DNA of 41,591 nucleotides from Lachnospiraceae bacterium (lineage in GTDB: Bacteria > Bacillota > Clostridia > Lachnospirales > Lachnospiraceae): NCBI GenBank assembly GCA_029099805.1, contig JAQXOR010000100.1, positions 1 to 41,591 of the forward strand. Direction: 5' to 3'. The notes below the pieces were generated by a model. The model saw only the letters and a program-made list of their open reading frames with translations, did no database searches and had not been told where the DNA came from. This document shows positions 27,131 through 35,074 of the stretch, piece by piece. The number at the start of each line of letters is the position of its first letter. Position 1 is the first letter of the stretch. The position numbers and the translations under genes were made by a program.

Positions 27131-28501
27131 GTGATACACCAGTATAAGATGAACGGCTATAATATTGTGATTGATGTGTTCAGCGGTTCGATTCATGTAG
27201 TTGACGAGGTGGCGTATGATATTATTGCCATGTATGAAACGATGTCAAAGGAGCAGATTGCATCAGAACTGACAGAGAAATATAAGGAGCAGTCTTTAAC
27301 GGAAGAGGAAGTATATGCCTGCATCAGGGATGTGGAACAGTTAAAGGATGCGGGACAGCTTTTCTCTGAGGATATTTATGCCGATAAAGCAGGAGTGTTA
27401 AAAAACAGAAGCAATGTCATCAAGGCGCTTTGCCTTCATGTGGCACACACCTGTAATTTAAACTGCAATTATTGCTTTGCAAGTCAGGGAAAGTATCAGG
27501 GGGAACGTGCCCTGATGTCCTTTGAGGTAGGAAAGCAGGCACTTGATTTTCTGATTGCCAATTCCGGTACAAGAACCAATCTGGAAGTAGACTTTTTCGG
27601 TGGAGAGCCTCTCATGAACTGGGATGTGGTGAAACAGCTGGTGGCGTATGCACGTACGCAGGAGGAGCCTCACAAGAAGAAGTTCCGGTTTACGCTGACG
27701 ACCAACGGCGTACTGGTGGATGATGATGTCATTGAGTTTGCCAATAAAGAAATGCATAACGTAGTGCTGAGTCTGGACGGAAGAAAGGAAGTTCATGACC
27801 GTCTGCGGAAAAATTACGAGGGTAAGGGAAGCTATGATACTATTGTACCGAAGTTTCAAAAATTTGTGGAGAGTCGCGGAGGAAAGGGGTACTATATCCG
27901 CGGTACCTTTACGCATAATAATGTAGACTTTACCAATGATTTATTCCATATGGCAGACCTTGGCTTTACCGAGCTTAGTATGGAACCGGTTGTTTGTGCA
28001 CCGACAGATCCGTATGCATTGACCGAAGAGGATTTGCCGAAGCTGTTCGACCAGTATGAACTTCTGGCAAAGGAAATGATTAAGCGGAAAAAAGAGGGCA
28101 GAGGCTTTACCTTTTATCATTATATGATTGATTTATCTCATGGACCTTGCATTTACAAGCGTATCTCAGGCTGCGGTTCGGGGACGGAGTATCTTGCGGT
28201 GACCCCATGGGGAGATTTATATCCGTGTCATCAGTTTGTGGGCGATGAAGCTTATCTGATGGGCAATGTATGGGACGGTGTGACCAATCATACGATGCAG
28301 GAGAAATTCCGGGCCTGCAATGCTTATTCCAGAACGGAATGTAAGGATTGCTGGGCAAAGCTGTATTGCTCCGGCGGCTGTGCCGCAAATGCATATCATG
28401 CAGCCGGAGATATTTCCGGTGTGTATGAGTACGGGTGTAAGCTGTTCCGCAAGCGTATGGAATGTGCGATTATGATAAAGGCTGCGGAAGCGGAAATGTA
28501 A
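27131..28501 (+). CDS. scfB: SCIFF radical SAM maturase ScfB
   Basis: ScfB is a radical SAM/SPASM enzyme that installs thioether crosslinks in the SCIFF peptide in the cytoplasm. The 456 residues contain a PqqD-like peptide-recognition (RRE) region at about 1-85 (IHQYKMNGYNIVIDVFSGSI). The radical SAM motif CNLNCNYC follows, then FFGGEPLMNW. The C-terminal SPASM cysteine array has PWGDLYPCHQF, CKDCWAKLYCSGGCAAN and a final CKLF. I chose GTG at 27131, which has AAAGGGGG upstream and matches the family N-terminus; the ATG at 27149 has none. How one enzyme handles a two-core substrate is open. Confidence 0.95.
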   Translation: MIHQYKMNGYNIVIDVFSGSIHVVDEVAYDIIAMYETMSKEQIASELTEKYKEQSLTEEEVYACIRDVEQLKDAGQLFSEDIYADKAGVLKNRSNVIKALCLHVAHTCNLNCNYCFASQGKYQGERALMSFEVGKQALDFLIANSGTRTNLEVDFFGGEPLMNWDVVKQLVAYARTQEEPHKKKFRFTLTTNGVLVDDDVIEFANKEMHNVVLSLDGRKEVHDRLRKNYEGKGSYDTIVPKFQKFVESRGGKGYYIRGTFTHNNVDFTNDLFHMADLGFTELSMEPVVCAPTDPYALTEEDLPKLFDQYELLAKEMIKRKKEGRGFTFYHYMIDLSHGPCIYKRISGCGSGTEYLAVTPWGDLYPCHQFVGDEAYLMGNVWDGVTNHTMQEKFRACNAYSRTECKDCWAKLYCSGGCAANAYHAAGDISGVYEYGCKLFRKRMECAIMIKAAEAEM

Positions 28502-28526
28502 TTGAAAAAGAAGAATTATGGCAAAG

Positions 28527-28580
28527 AAAAAAAGCAGGTGCCGGAAGCTACAAGGACTTCCGGAAAACCTGCTTTTTTTC
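28527..28580 (+). terminator. Bidirectional terminator after scfB
   Basis: GCAGGT/ACCTGC (28534-28539 and 28567-28572) is stacked on CCGGAAG/CTTCCGG (28541-28547 and 28557-28563). Seven Ts follow on the plus strand. On the minus strand the run of As preceding the stem becomes a T-run, so it also ends the AI-2E transporter gene. Confidence 0.9.
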
Positions 28581-28607
28581 TCGAATAGGAAAGTGCGTCC
28601 TATTCGA
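28581..28607. other. Perfect 10-bp inverted repeat beside the terminator
   Basis: TCGAATAGGA (28581-28590), a 7-nt loop and TCCTATTCGA (28598-28607). It abuts the scfB terminator and lies at the 3' end of the convergent transporter transcript. No T-run follows on either strand, so it may be an extra 3' stabilising hairpin. Confidence 0.6.
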
Positions 28608-28642
28608 AAAAACGCTCCGCTAAGGATTTTGAAGGTATGATT

Positions 28643-30127
28643 TCAGCTTCTGTTTTCGGATTTGTCCGAAGCTGTTTGGTTTTGTTCTTTTCCCTTGTCT
28701 TTCCCTTTTTTACTGCGCACGGTTCTGTTTCCCTGAATGCCGGCTTTTGCCTGAGCCTCCAGCTCATCTTCCTGGACAGTTCTGGAAAAGGAGGTTTCTT
28801 CCGGAGAAGCAACTTGAAAGGGCTTTGTATATGACTCCGGTTTTCCGGAGAGGGAGGAAGCAGGAGGGGTACAGTAGTGCAGCTGCCCGGCTTCTTCATC
28901 GATGGAGGTCAGGTCGATGTAATTCTCATGCTCTGCCGGAAGTCCCTTCTTCTTCAGACGGTAATGAATGAAACAGCGGAACAGATAGCTAATTACCGCA
29001 AAGGTAGGTACACCGAGGAACATTCCCATAAATCCGAAAAAGCCTCCGCCGATTGTGATGGAAACAACCACCATCAGTGCGGAAATGCCGGTAGAGTCAC
29101 CGAGAATTTTCGGCCCCAGAATATTACCGTCAAACTGTTGCAGACAGATGATAAAAATGATAAAAACTATCACTGGTTTTAAATTGGTCGGATCTGCCAG
29201 AAGAATCAGTATGGCAGAAGGGATGGCACCGATAAACGGACCGAAAAACGGAATAATGTTGGTGACGCCGACAATGACGCTGACCAGTAAGGCATAAGGC
29301 ATTTTGAAAAGACTCAGACCGATAAAACACATCATGCCGATAATCAGAGAGTCCAGAAGCTTTCCGGAAATAAATCCGCTGAAAATGCGGTTGCATCTGG
29401 AAGCCATCCGAAGAACGGTGTTGGCTGTCTGCGGCTTGAAAAAGACATAGGCAAACCGCTTTGCCTTTGCGGTATATCTGCGTTTGCTGGATAAGATGTA
29501 TACAGAAACAATCAGACCGACCACAACATCTAACAGTAGGTTGAAAAAGCCGATGATGCGGAAGGTGAGTCCGGACAAGATACCCGAAAGCGTAGTCAGC
29601 AGGGAAGAACTCATCCAGTTCTCGACAGAGTCCAGCATTTTGTCCAGGGTAGAGACGAGGTTGTTATAGAGCGCAGGGTTTTCTTTTGCAAGATTATTTA
29701 AAAGCTCTGATTTGGTAAACCAGGTCGTAATTGTGGTGACATAACCGTCAAAGTTTGATACAAAGTTCATTATGTTCTGGTAGAGCTCCGGTAAAATCAG
29801 GGAAATCAAAAAATATACAAAAAAGAGGAAGATTGCCATGGATAAAAAGACGGAAATCCATTGGGCAAGGCTTTGTGCCCTTTTTGCGGAAAGCTTAATT
29901 CGTAAAAAAAGCTTCGTGAAAAGCCGGTCAAGAAAATTTACAATCGGGTTGATTAAGTACGCAATGATGGCACCGATAATAATCGGAAGTAACACATCGC
30001 TCAGCTTTGATAAGAAGGCTCCCAATTCACTGGAGCGGAACAGAAGAAAAAAGATAATCATACATACGGTTACGGTACAAACCGTAGTAATCGCAAAACG
30101 CAGGTAATTGGAATACTTCTCTTTCAT
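28643..30127 (-). CDS. AI-2E family transporter
   Basis: This 494-residue polytopic membrane protein of the AI-2E (PerM/TqsA/YtvI-like) family has about eight transmembrane helices and is assigned from the conserved IPFFGPFIGAIPSAILILL and GPKILGDSTGISALMVV segments. Family members export or import diverse small molecules, including AI-2 in E. coli, or sodium. The last ~100 residues are a hydrophilic cytoplasmic tail rich in Ser, Lys and Glu. I chose the start at 30127 because GGGAGG is six bases upstream on the minus strand. A longer frame to 30235 has no ribosome binding site. The substrate is unknown, and it is convergent with scfB. Confidence 0.88.
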   Translation of the reverse strand: MKEKYSNYLRFAITTVCTVTVCMIIFFLLFRSSELGAFLSKLSDVLLPIIIGAIIAYLINPIVNFLDRLFTKLFLRIKLSAKRAQSLAQWISVFLSMAIFLFFVYFLISLILPELYQNIMNFVSNFDGYVTTITTWFTKSELLNNLAKENPALYNNLVSTLDKMLDSVENWMSSSLLTTLSGILSGLTFRIIGFFNLLLDVVVGLIVSVYILSSKRRYTAKAKRFAYVFFKPQTANTVLRMASRCNRIFSGFISGKLLDSLIIGMMCFIGLSLFKMPYALLVSVIVGVTNIIPFFGPFIGAIPSAILILLADPTNLKPVIVFIIFIICLQQFDGNILGPKILGDSTGISALMVVVSITIGGGFFGFMGMFLGVPTFAVISYLFRCFIHYRLKKKGLPAEHENYIDLTSIDEEAGQLHYCTPPASSLSGKPESYTKPFQVASPEETSFSRTVQEDELEAQAKAGIQGNRTVRSKKGKDKGKEQNQTASDKSENRS

Positions 30128-30163
30128 ACAAAACCTCCCGAAAAAAGTAAGACATTTTCTTTC

Positions 30164-30192
30164 AGTATAACACGAAAACAGGGTTTTCGCAA
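30164..30192 (-). promoter_or_regulatory. Promoter of the AI-2E transporter gene
   Basis: On the minus strand TTGCGA (30192-30187), a 17-nt spacer and TATACT (30169-30164). The spacer contains a perfect CGAAAAC-AGG-GTTTTCG hairpin, a possible operator. Confidence 0.6.
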
Positions 30193-30304
30193 TTGTCTGG
30201 GAAAAAACCTTGGAAGAGATTACGGGAGAGTGCACCGGACGCCGGAAATCCGCAGGCGACCTCTTTGGTATAGCAGGAATGTATAAAACGAATGCAGAAC
30301 GAAG

Positions 30305-30361
30305 ACACTATATCTTGTGGGTAAAAACTCTGATTACAAAAAAAATATCTATATCTATGAA
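30305..30361 (+). promoter_or_regulatory. Probable NrdR box pair upstream of nrdD
   Basis: ACACTATATCTTGTGG (30305-30320) matches the NrdR consensus ACACWATATATWGTGT closely. A weaker site with the same TATATCT core lies at about 30346-30361, four helical turns downstream. NrdR represses ribonucleotide reductase genes when dATP is high. The nrdR gene itself is not in this window. Confidence 0.6.
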
Positions 30362-30368
30362 AAAGGTA

Positions 30369-30397
30369 TAGACTTCTCCGAAAAAGTCTGCTATACT
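30369..30397 (+). promoter_or_regulatory. Promoter of nrdD-nrdG
   Basis: TAGACT (30369-30374), 17 nt and TATACT (30392-30397). A hairpin (GTATA/TATAC and GACTT/AAGTC with a bulge) spans it. The 307-nt interval 30128-30434 holds this promoter, the NrdR boxes and the divergent transporter promoter, and no gene. Confidence 0.55.
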
Positions 30398-30434
30398 GAA
30401 AATGCACACGGGATGTGGCAGAAAGGATGGAAGA

Positions 30435-32564
30435 ATGATGTACGTAATTAAGCGTGACGGACGTATTGTGGATTATGATAGAAACAAGATTTTGCTTGCG
30501 ATTCGGAAGGCAAATCATGTGGTGGGGAAGGACGAGGCTGTCAGCGAAGAGGTAATCGAGCAGATTATCGCAGGTATCGAAGCTCTCGGCAAGAGCCGCA
30601 TGCAGGTGGAGGAGATTCAGGATATTATCGAGCAGAAGCTGATGGAAGAAGGAAAGTTTGTCCTGGCAAAGACCTACATTATCTATCGTTATACCAGAGA
30701 CCTGGTACGTAAGGCAAATACGACGGATGAATCCATCATGAGCCTGATTCAGCAGAATAATAAGGATGTTATGGAGGAAAACTCCAATAAAAATGCATAT
30801 ATCGCATCGACCCAGCGTGACCTGATTGCAGGTGAGGTGTCCAAGGATCTGACAAAACGTATCCTTTTACCTGAGCAGATTTCTAAGGCACACGAAGAAG
30901 GTGTTCTGCATTTTCATGACGCGGATTATTTCATCCAGCCGATTTTTAACTGCTGTCTGATTAATATCGGGGATATGCTTGACAACGGAACGGTAATGAA
31001 CGGAAAGCTGATTGAAAGTCCGAAGAGCTTTCAGGTGGCATGTACCGTAATGACCCAGATTATTGCGGCCGTTGCCAGCAGCCAGTACGGCGGGCAGTCC
31101 GTCGATGTAAGGCATCTCGGAAAATATCTGCGTATCAGCAGAGAAAAATATGAAAAGCGTTATCAGGAAAAGTTCGGCGGGACGATGTCCGAAGAGGAGA
31201 TAACTGCCCTGGTGGACGAGCGTGTGACGGACGAGCTTCGTTCCGGTGTGCAGACCATCCAGTACCAGATAAATACGCTGATGACGACGAACGGACAGTC
31301 CCCGTTTGTAACATTGTTCTTAAATCTGGATAAGAAAGATCCATATATTAAGGAAAATGCGATTATTATCGAGGAAATTTTAAGACAGCGCTTAGAGGGA
31401 ATCAAGAATGAGAAGGGTGTTTATGTAACTCCGGCATTTCCGAAGCTCATCTATGTGCTTGATGAACATAACTGCCTGCGGGGCGGCGAGTATGACTACA
31501 TTACAAAGCTTGCGGTACGCTGCTCCGCAAAGCGGATGTATCCGGATTATATCTCCGCAAAGAAGATGAGAGAAAATTACGAAGGAAACGTATTCAGCTG
31601 TATGGGCTGCCGAAGCTTTTTGACACCGTGGAAGGACGAAAACGGCGAGTATAAGTTCGAAGGCCGCTTTAATCAGGGCGTAGTCAGCCTGAATCTTCCG
31701 CAAATCGGTATTCTTGCAAAGGGAGATGAGGAGTATTTCTGGCAGCTTCTGGAAGAACGTCTTGCACTTTGCTTTGAGGCTCTTATGTGCAGGCACCGTG
31801 CACTTGAGGGGACGCTGTCCGATGTTTCCCCGGTACACTGGCAGTACGGGGCTATTGCACGTTTAAAGAAGGGTGAGAAAATCGACAAGCTGTTACACGG
31901 CGGCTATTCCACAATCTCTCTCGGCTATATCGGTCTGTACGAGGTGACAAAGCTGATGACCGGAGTGAGTCATACGGAGCCGGAGGGAAAAGAATTTGCC
32001 ATGAGACTGATGAAGCGTCTCAGAAAGGCAACAGATACGTGGAAGGAAACGACAGGGATTCATTTCGGCCTTTACGGAACACCGGCAGAGTCTCTTTGCT
32101 ACCGTTTTGCCAATATTGATAAGAAGCGGTTCGGTGAGATTAAGGATATTACGGACAAGGGGTATTATACAAATTCGTATCATGTTGATGTCCGTGAAAA
32201 GATTGATGCATTTTCAAAATTTGACTTTGAGGCGGAATTCCAGGTGATTTCGTCCGGTGGTGCGATTTCCTATGTTGAGATTCCGAATATGCGTCATAAT
32301 CTGGAGGCGCTGGAAGAACTGGTACGTTATATTTATGATAATATTCAGTATGCGGAGTTTAATACAAAGTCGGATTATTGCCACGTATGCGGCTATGACG
32401 GAGAGATTACGATTAACGAGGCTTTGGAATGGGAGTGCCCGCAGTGTGGAAATAAGGACCATTCTAAGATGAATGTAACGCGCAGAACCTGTGGTTATCT
32501 CGGAGAAAATTTCTGGAATGTCGGAAAGACAAAGGAAATCAATTCCCGCGTACTGCACATTTAA
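30435..32564 (+). CDS. nrdD: Anaerobic (class III) ribonucleoside-triphosphate reductase NrdD
   Basis: NrdD reduces ribonucleotides to deoxyribonucleotides under anaerobic conditions using a glycyl radical. The ~709-residue protein has an N-terminal ATP-cone (YVIKRDGRIVDYDRNKI to about 95), which binds ATP or dATP for activity control. The C-terminal zinc site has CHVCGYDG and CPQCGN. The glycyl-radical motif RRTCGYLGENFWN is near the end. The start is one of two ATGs (30435 or 30438) after AAAGGATGG. A longer frame from 30402 overlaps the promoter leader. It is followed by its activase nrdG and preceded by an NrdR site. Confidence 0.95.
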   Translation: MMYVIKRDGRIVDYDRNKILLAIRKANHVVGKDEAVSEEVIEQIIAGIEALGKSRMQVEEIQDIIEQKLMEEGKFVLAKTYIIYRYTRDLVRKANTTDESIMSLIQQNNKDVMEENSNKNAYIASTQRDLIAGEVSKDLTKRILLPEQISKAHEEGVLHFHDADYFIQPIFNCCLINIGDMLDNGTVMNGKLIESPKSFQVACTVMTQIIAAVASSQYGGQSVDVRHLGKYLRISREKYEKRYQEKFGGTMSEEEITALVDERVTDELRSGVQTIQYQINTLMTTNGQSPFVTLFLNLDKKDPYIKENAIIIEEILRQRLEGIKNEKGVYVTPAFPKLIYVLDEHNCLRGGEYDYITKLAVRCSAKRMYPDYISAKKMRENYEGNVFSCMGCRSFLTPWKDENGEYKFEGRFNQGVVSLNLPQIGILAKGDEEYFWQLLEERLALCFEALMCRHRALEGTLSDVSPVHWQYGAIARLKKGEKIDKLLHGGYSTISLGYIGLYEVTKLMTGVSHTEPEGKEFAMRLMKRLRKATDTWKETTGIHFGLYGTPAESLCYRFANIDKKRFGEIKDITDKGYYTNSYHVDVREKIDAFSKFDFEAEFQVISSGGAISYVEIPNMRHNLEALEELVRYIYDNIQYAEFNTKSDYCHVCGYDGEITINEALEWECPQCGNKDHSKMNVTRRTCGYLGENFWNVGKTKEINSRVLHI

Positions 32565-32613
32565 GGACGCACGGATTCGTTTTGTGTTTTCCTGACAACG
32601 CCAATAGAGCTTT

Positions 32614-32664
32614 CGACACTATGTGTCGCAATCTGTAGCATTTCGCATAAGAGATGAAATGCTA
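32614..32664 (+). other. Two hairpins between nrdD and nrdG
   Basis: CGACAC-TAT-GTGTCG (32614-32628) is a perfect 6-bp stem. TAGCATTTC (32636-32644) pairs perfectly with GAAATGCTA (32656-32664). Neither has a T-run. They could control nrdG translation or mRNA stability. Confidence 0.5.
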
Positions 32665-32697
32665 AATCCAAACAGACTGCAAAATGCGGGGATTACT

Positions 32698-33228
32698 ATG
32701 AATTACGCAGATATCAAGCAATATGATATAGCGAACGGACCCGGAGTGAGGGTATCTTTATTTGTCAGCGGTTGTACCCATCACTGCAAAAACTGCTTTA
32801 ATAAAGAGGCATGGGACTTTTCCTATGGGAAGCCGTTTACGGAAGAAACACAGGAAACGATTCTTTCCTATCTGGCAAAGTCCTATGTACGAGGACTGAC
32901 ACTTCTCGGAGGAGAGCCTTTTGAGAGAGAGAATCAAAAGGCTCTGCTTCCTTTTGTAAAAAAGGTAAAGGAGCACTTTCCGGAGAAAGACATCTGGGCG
33001 TTCTCCGGGTATGATTTCGAAAAGGATATTACCGGGTATATGTACCGGGAGTGGGAAGCAACAAAGGAGCTTCTTTCCTATATTGATGTATTGGTGGACG
33101 GTGAATTTATTGAGGAGCAGAAAAGTCTGAATCTGCGGTTTAAAGGTTCTGCCAATCAGCGTACAATTTTAGTGCAGGAATCCCTTGCGGCGGGAGAGAT
33201 AATGTTGTATGATTTAACTACGGAATGA
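32698..33228 (+). CDS. nrdG: Anaerobic ribonucleotide reductase activating protein NrdG
   Basis: NrdG is a radical SAM activase that generates the glycyl radical on NrdD. The 176-residue protein has NYADIKQYDIANGPGVR, then the cluster motif CTHHCKNC followed by FNKEAWDF. The TLLGGEPF segment and the C-terminal FKGSANQRTILV follow. I chose the ATG at 32698, which gives the family N-terminus and length. A GTG at 32623 is in frame, but it lies inside the right arm of a hairpin and adds unrelated sequence. The ribosome binding site is weak (GGGG), so coupling or RNA structure may matter. Confidence 0.92.
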   Translation: MNYADIKQYDIANGPGVRVSLFVSGCTHHCKNCFNKEAWDFSYGKPFTEETQETILSYLAKSYVRGLTLLGGEPFERENQKALLPFVKKVKEHFPEKDIWAFSGYDFEKDITGYMYREWEATKELLSYIDVLVDGEFIEEQKSLNLRFKGSANQRTILVQESLAAGEIMLYDLTTE

Positions 33229-33307
33229 AGTACTGACAGAAGCGGTATTTCATTTAGTCTTCCTTAGAAAATAAGGGAAACTGCAGAGGATAGAAAGAAG
33301 GGGTTGT

Positions 33308-34447
33308 ATGCTGCGGAAGGTATGGAATACGCTGCGCTTTGGGGATGCGCATACGAAGCGGTTTTTAATTGGAGTGGGGGCTCTTGGGATTCTATCAATC
33401 GGATTTCTGATAACGGCGATGGTTACTTTCTCGCCGTTATTCTGGCTTGGTACGGTAGTCACTGTACTTCTCACAGTCGCTTTGGCAAAGGATGCAAAGC
33501 TTGCGGTAATAAAGGACAATAAAGAGAGAGAGTCCATGAGCGAGGAGGAGCTACGGGAGGAGCAGGCCAGAAAAACAGAGGAAAAAAAGCGGAAAAAAGA
33601 AAGCGGAAAGCGAAAGAACAGTGCAGGTGCCGTGCAGGAGACTGCCGAGGTGCGGGAGGAACGTGAGAAGGAGGATGCACGCGAGTTCGACGGAGATGCC
33701 CTTGCCAATATGACAGAGGAAAAGCTGAAACGGCTGTTTGTCCGGTATAAGGTGAAGCAGGAGCATGTACCGGTTGTAATCGACCTCTGTGTACCGGAGC
33801 ATGTGAAACAGGCCCCGGGGTTTGCCTGGGTGGAAGGCGGACGATTAAAGATACTGATTATCGAGGATGCCCCGCGTATGATTGAAAGACCGCTTTCTGC
33901 GCTGCAGGTGATGGAGGTGGAACGTGGTATCTCGGTCCGGGCTTCCAATGAGTATGCTAAGCTGCGGGATACCGACTGGATGAAGAAGTACTTTACCCCG
34001 TATCTTCCCCGTTATCAAAAAAAGGAAGTCGGCGGGCGCACAGTCTTATTAAAAAACCTATATGTGCTGGATGGGGAGCTTAAGTTTTCGTCGCCTTCGG
34101 TCAGGGAGTTAAAAACATTGTTTTCATTTCGGATTGAGATGGCAGACCGGAGGCTTTCTGAGGAGTCATTCAGTCCCTGCTATAAAGCGTTGTTTACCAG
34201 CTCTGTTCTATGGAAGGACGGAATCCTGAATCTGAAGGAATATCAGCAGGAGGTAGAGCAGGTGTTGCTTAGTCTGGCAGCACAGGACATTTCCTATCAG
34301 GAGTTTGATAACACGTTATCTGCGGTAATCAATGCAGGACTCCTGCCGGCACAGTACCGGGAGTTTGCCCATAGAAAGCGGGAGGAGCGAATCAATCCGG
34401 TGCCGGACGGGAAAGAGAAGAAGAAAAAGAGAAATAAGCAGAAGTAA
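33308..34447 (+). CDS. Membrane-anchored protein of unknown function
   Basis: This 379-residue protein has two transmembrane helices near the N-terminus (about 18-37 and 41-61). A strongly charged Lys/Glu-rich linker, likely helical, covers about 70-125. A globular domain of about 220 residues follows (DALANMTEEKLKRLFVRYKV onward), with a Lys/Arg-rich tail. I do not recognise any family. The soluble part would be cytoplasmic by the positive-inside rule. AAGGGG precedes the ATG, and mgsA lies 54 nt downstream, probably in the same transcript. Confidence 0.8.
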   Translation: MLRKVWNTLRFGDAHTKRFLIGVGALGILSIGFLITAMVTFSPLFWLGTVVTVLLTVALAKDAKLAVIKDNKERESMSEEELREEQARKTEEKKRKKESGKRKNSAGAVQETAEVREEREKEDAREFDGDALANMTEEKLKRLFVRYKVKQEHVPVVIDLCVPEHVKQAPGFAWVEGGRLKILIIEDAPRMIERPLSALQVMEVERGISVRASNEYAKLRDTDWMKKYFTPYLPRYQKKEVGGRTVLLKNLYVLDGELKFSSPSVRELKTLFSFRIEMADRRLSEESFSPCYKALFTSSVLWKDGILNLKEYQQEVEQVLLSLAAQDISYQEFDNTLSAVINAGLLPAQYREFAHRKREERINPVPDGKEKKKKRNKQK

Positions 34448-34501
34448 AAATCAGCAAAATAGAAATCAGTAAAAATAGAAATCATTCGGAGGAGAGAGAA
34501 A

Positions 34502-34981
34502 ATGGTTGCGGAAGAGTTTATTAAGTTTACAATCGGCAAGCAAAAGCGCATTGCGTTAATCGCGCATGACGGAAAGAAGAAGGAGCTGATTGCGTGGTGT
34601 GAACGGAACAAGGAGATATTACAGAGACATTTTCTCTGCGGTACCGGCACAACGGCACGCCTGATTGCGGAGAAGACCGGTCTTCCGGTAAAGGGGTATA
34701 ACAGCGGTCCGCTTGGCGGCGACCAGCAGATTGGTTCCCGTATTGTAGAAGGAAATATCGACTTTGTTGTCTTTTTCTGGGACCCGCTTGCCGCACAGCC
34801 GCACGACCCGGATGTAAAGGCGCTCCTTCGCATCGCCCTTGTGTATGACATACCGATTGCAAACAATCTGGCAACGGCAGACTTTTTGCTCCATTCCAAA
34901 TATATGGAGGAGGAGTACGAACGCAGGGTAGAAAATTATGATAAGACCATTGCGGAAAGACTGAAGGAGTTTTCTAAATAG
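34502..34981 (+). CDS. mgsA: Methylglyoxal synthase
   Basis: MgsA converts dihydroxyacetone phosphate to methylglyoxal and phosphate, a bypass of lower glycolysis when phosphate is limiting. The 159-residue protein has RIALIAHDGKKKELI, then GTGTTARLI and SGPLGGDQQIGSRI, which bind the phosphate. FFWDPLAAQPHDPDVKALLRIA with the catalytic Asp/His region follows. It matches the family throughout. CGGAGGAG precedes the ATG. Three near-copies of AAATCAG in an A-rich run stand in the short upstream gap (34448-34485). Confidence 0.95.
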   Translation: MVAEEFIKFTIGKQKRIALIAHDGKKKELIAWCERNKEILQRHFLCGTGTTARLIAEKTGLPVKGYNSGPLGGDQQIGSRIVEGNIDFVVFFWDPLAAQPHDPDVKALLRIALVYDIPIANNLATADFLLHSKYMEEEYERRVENYDKTIAERLKEFSK

Positions 34982-35011
34982 GAAGGATGAATAAGAAATA
35001 CGCATTTCTGC

Positions 35012-35040
35012 TTGACAACAAACGTATAATTGTATACAAT
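35012..35040 (+). promoter_or_regulatory. Promoter of the Re-citrate-synthase-like cassette with a GntR-type operator
   Basis: TTGACA (35012-35017), a 17-nt spacer and TACAAT (35035-35040) form a strong promoter. The perfect 12-bp palindrome ATTGTATACAAT (35029-35040) covers the -10 box. GntR/FadR-type regulators often bind this kind of TTGTATACAA palindrome. The GntR gene at the end of the cassette is the obvious candidate, which would make the operon autoregulated. Confidence 0.75.
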
Positions 35041-35074
35041 AGTTCGAAAGTGGATGATAAAGGAGCGTGTATAC

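Noticed and set aside
27181..27200. GGTTCGATTC, which resembles a tRNA T-loop
   Set aside because: It is inside the scfB coding sequence, and the rest of a tRNA (acceptor and anticodon stems) is absent.
32623..32697. The upstream GTG start for nrdG
   Set aside because: It lies in the right arm of a perfect hairpin, has no good ribosome binding site, and would add residues not seen in NrdG proteins.
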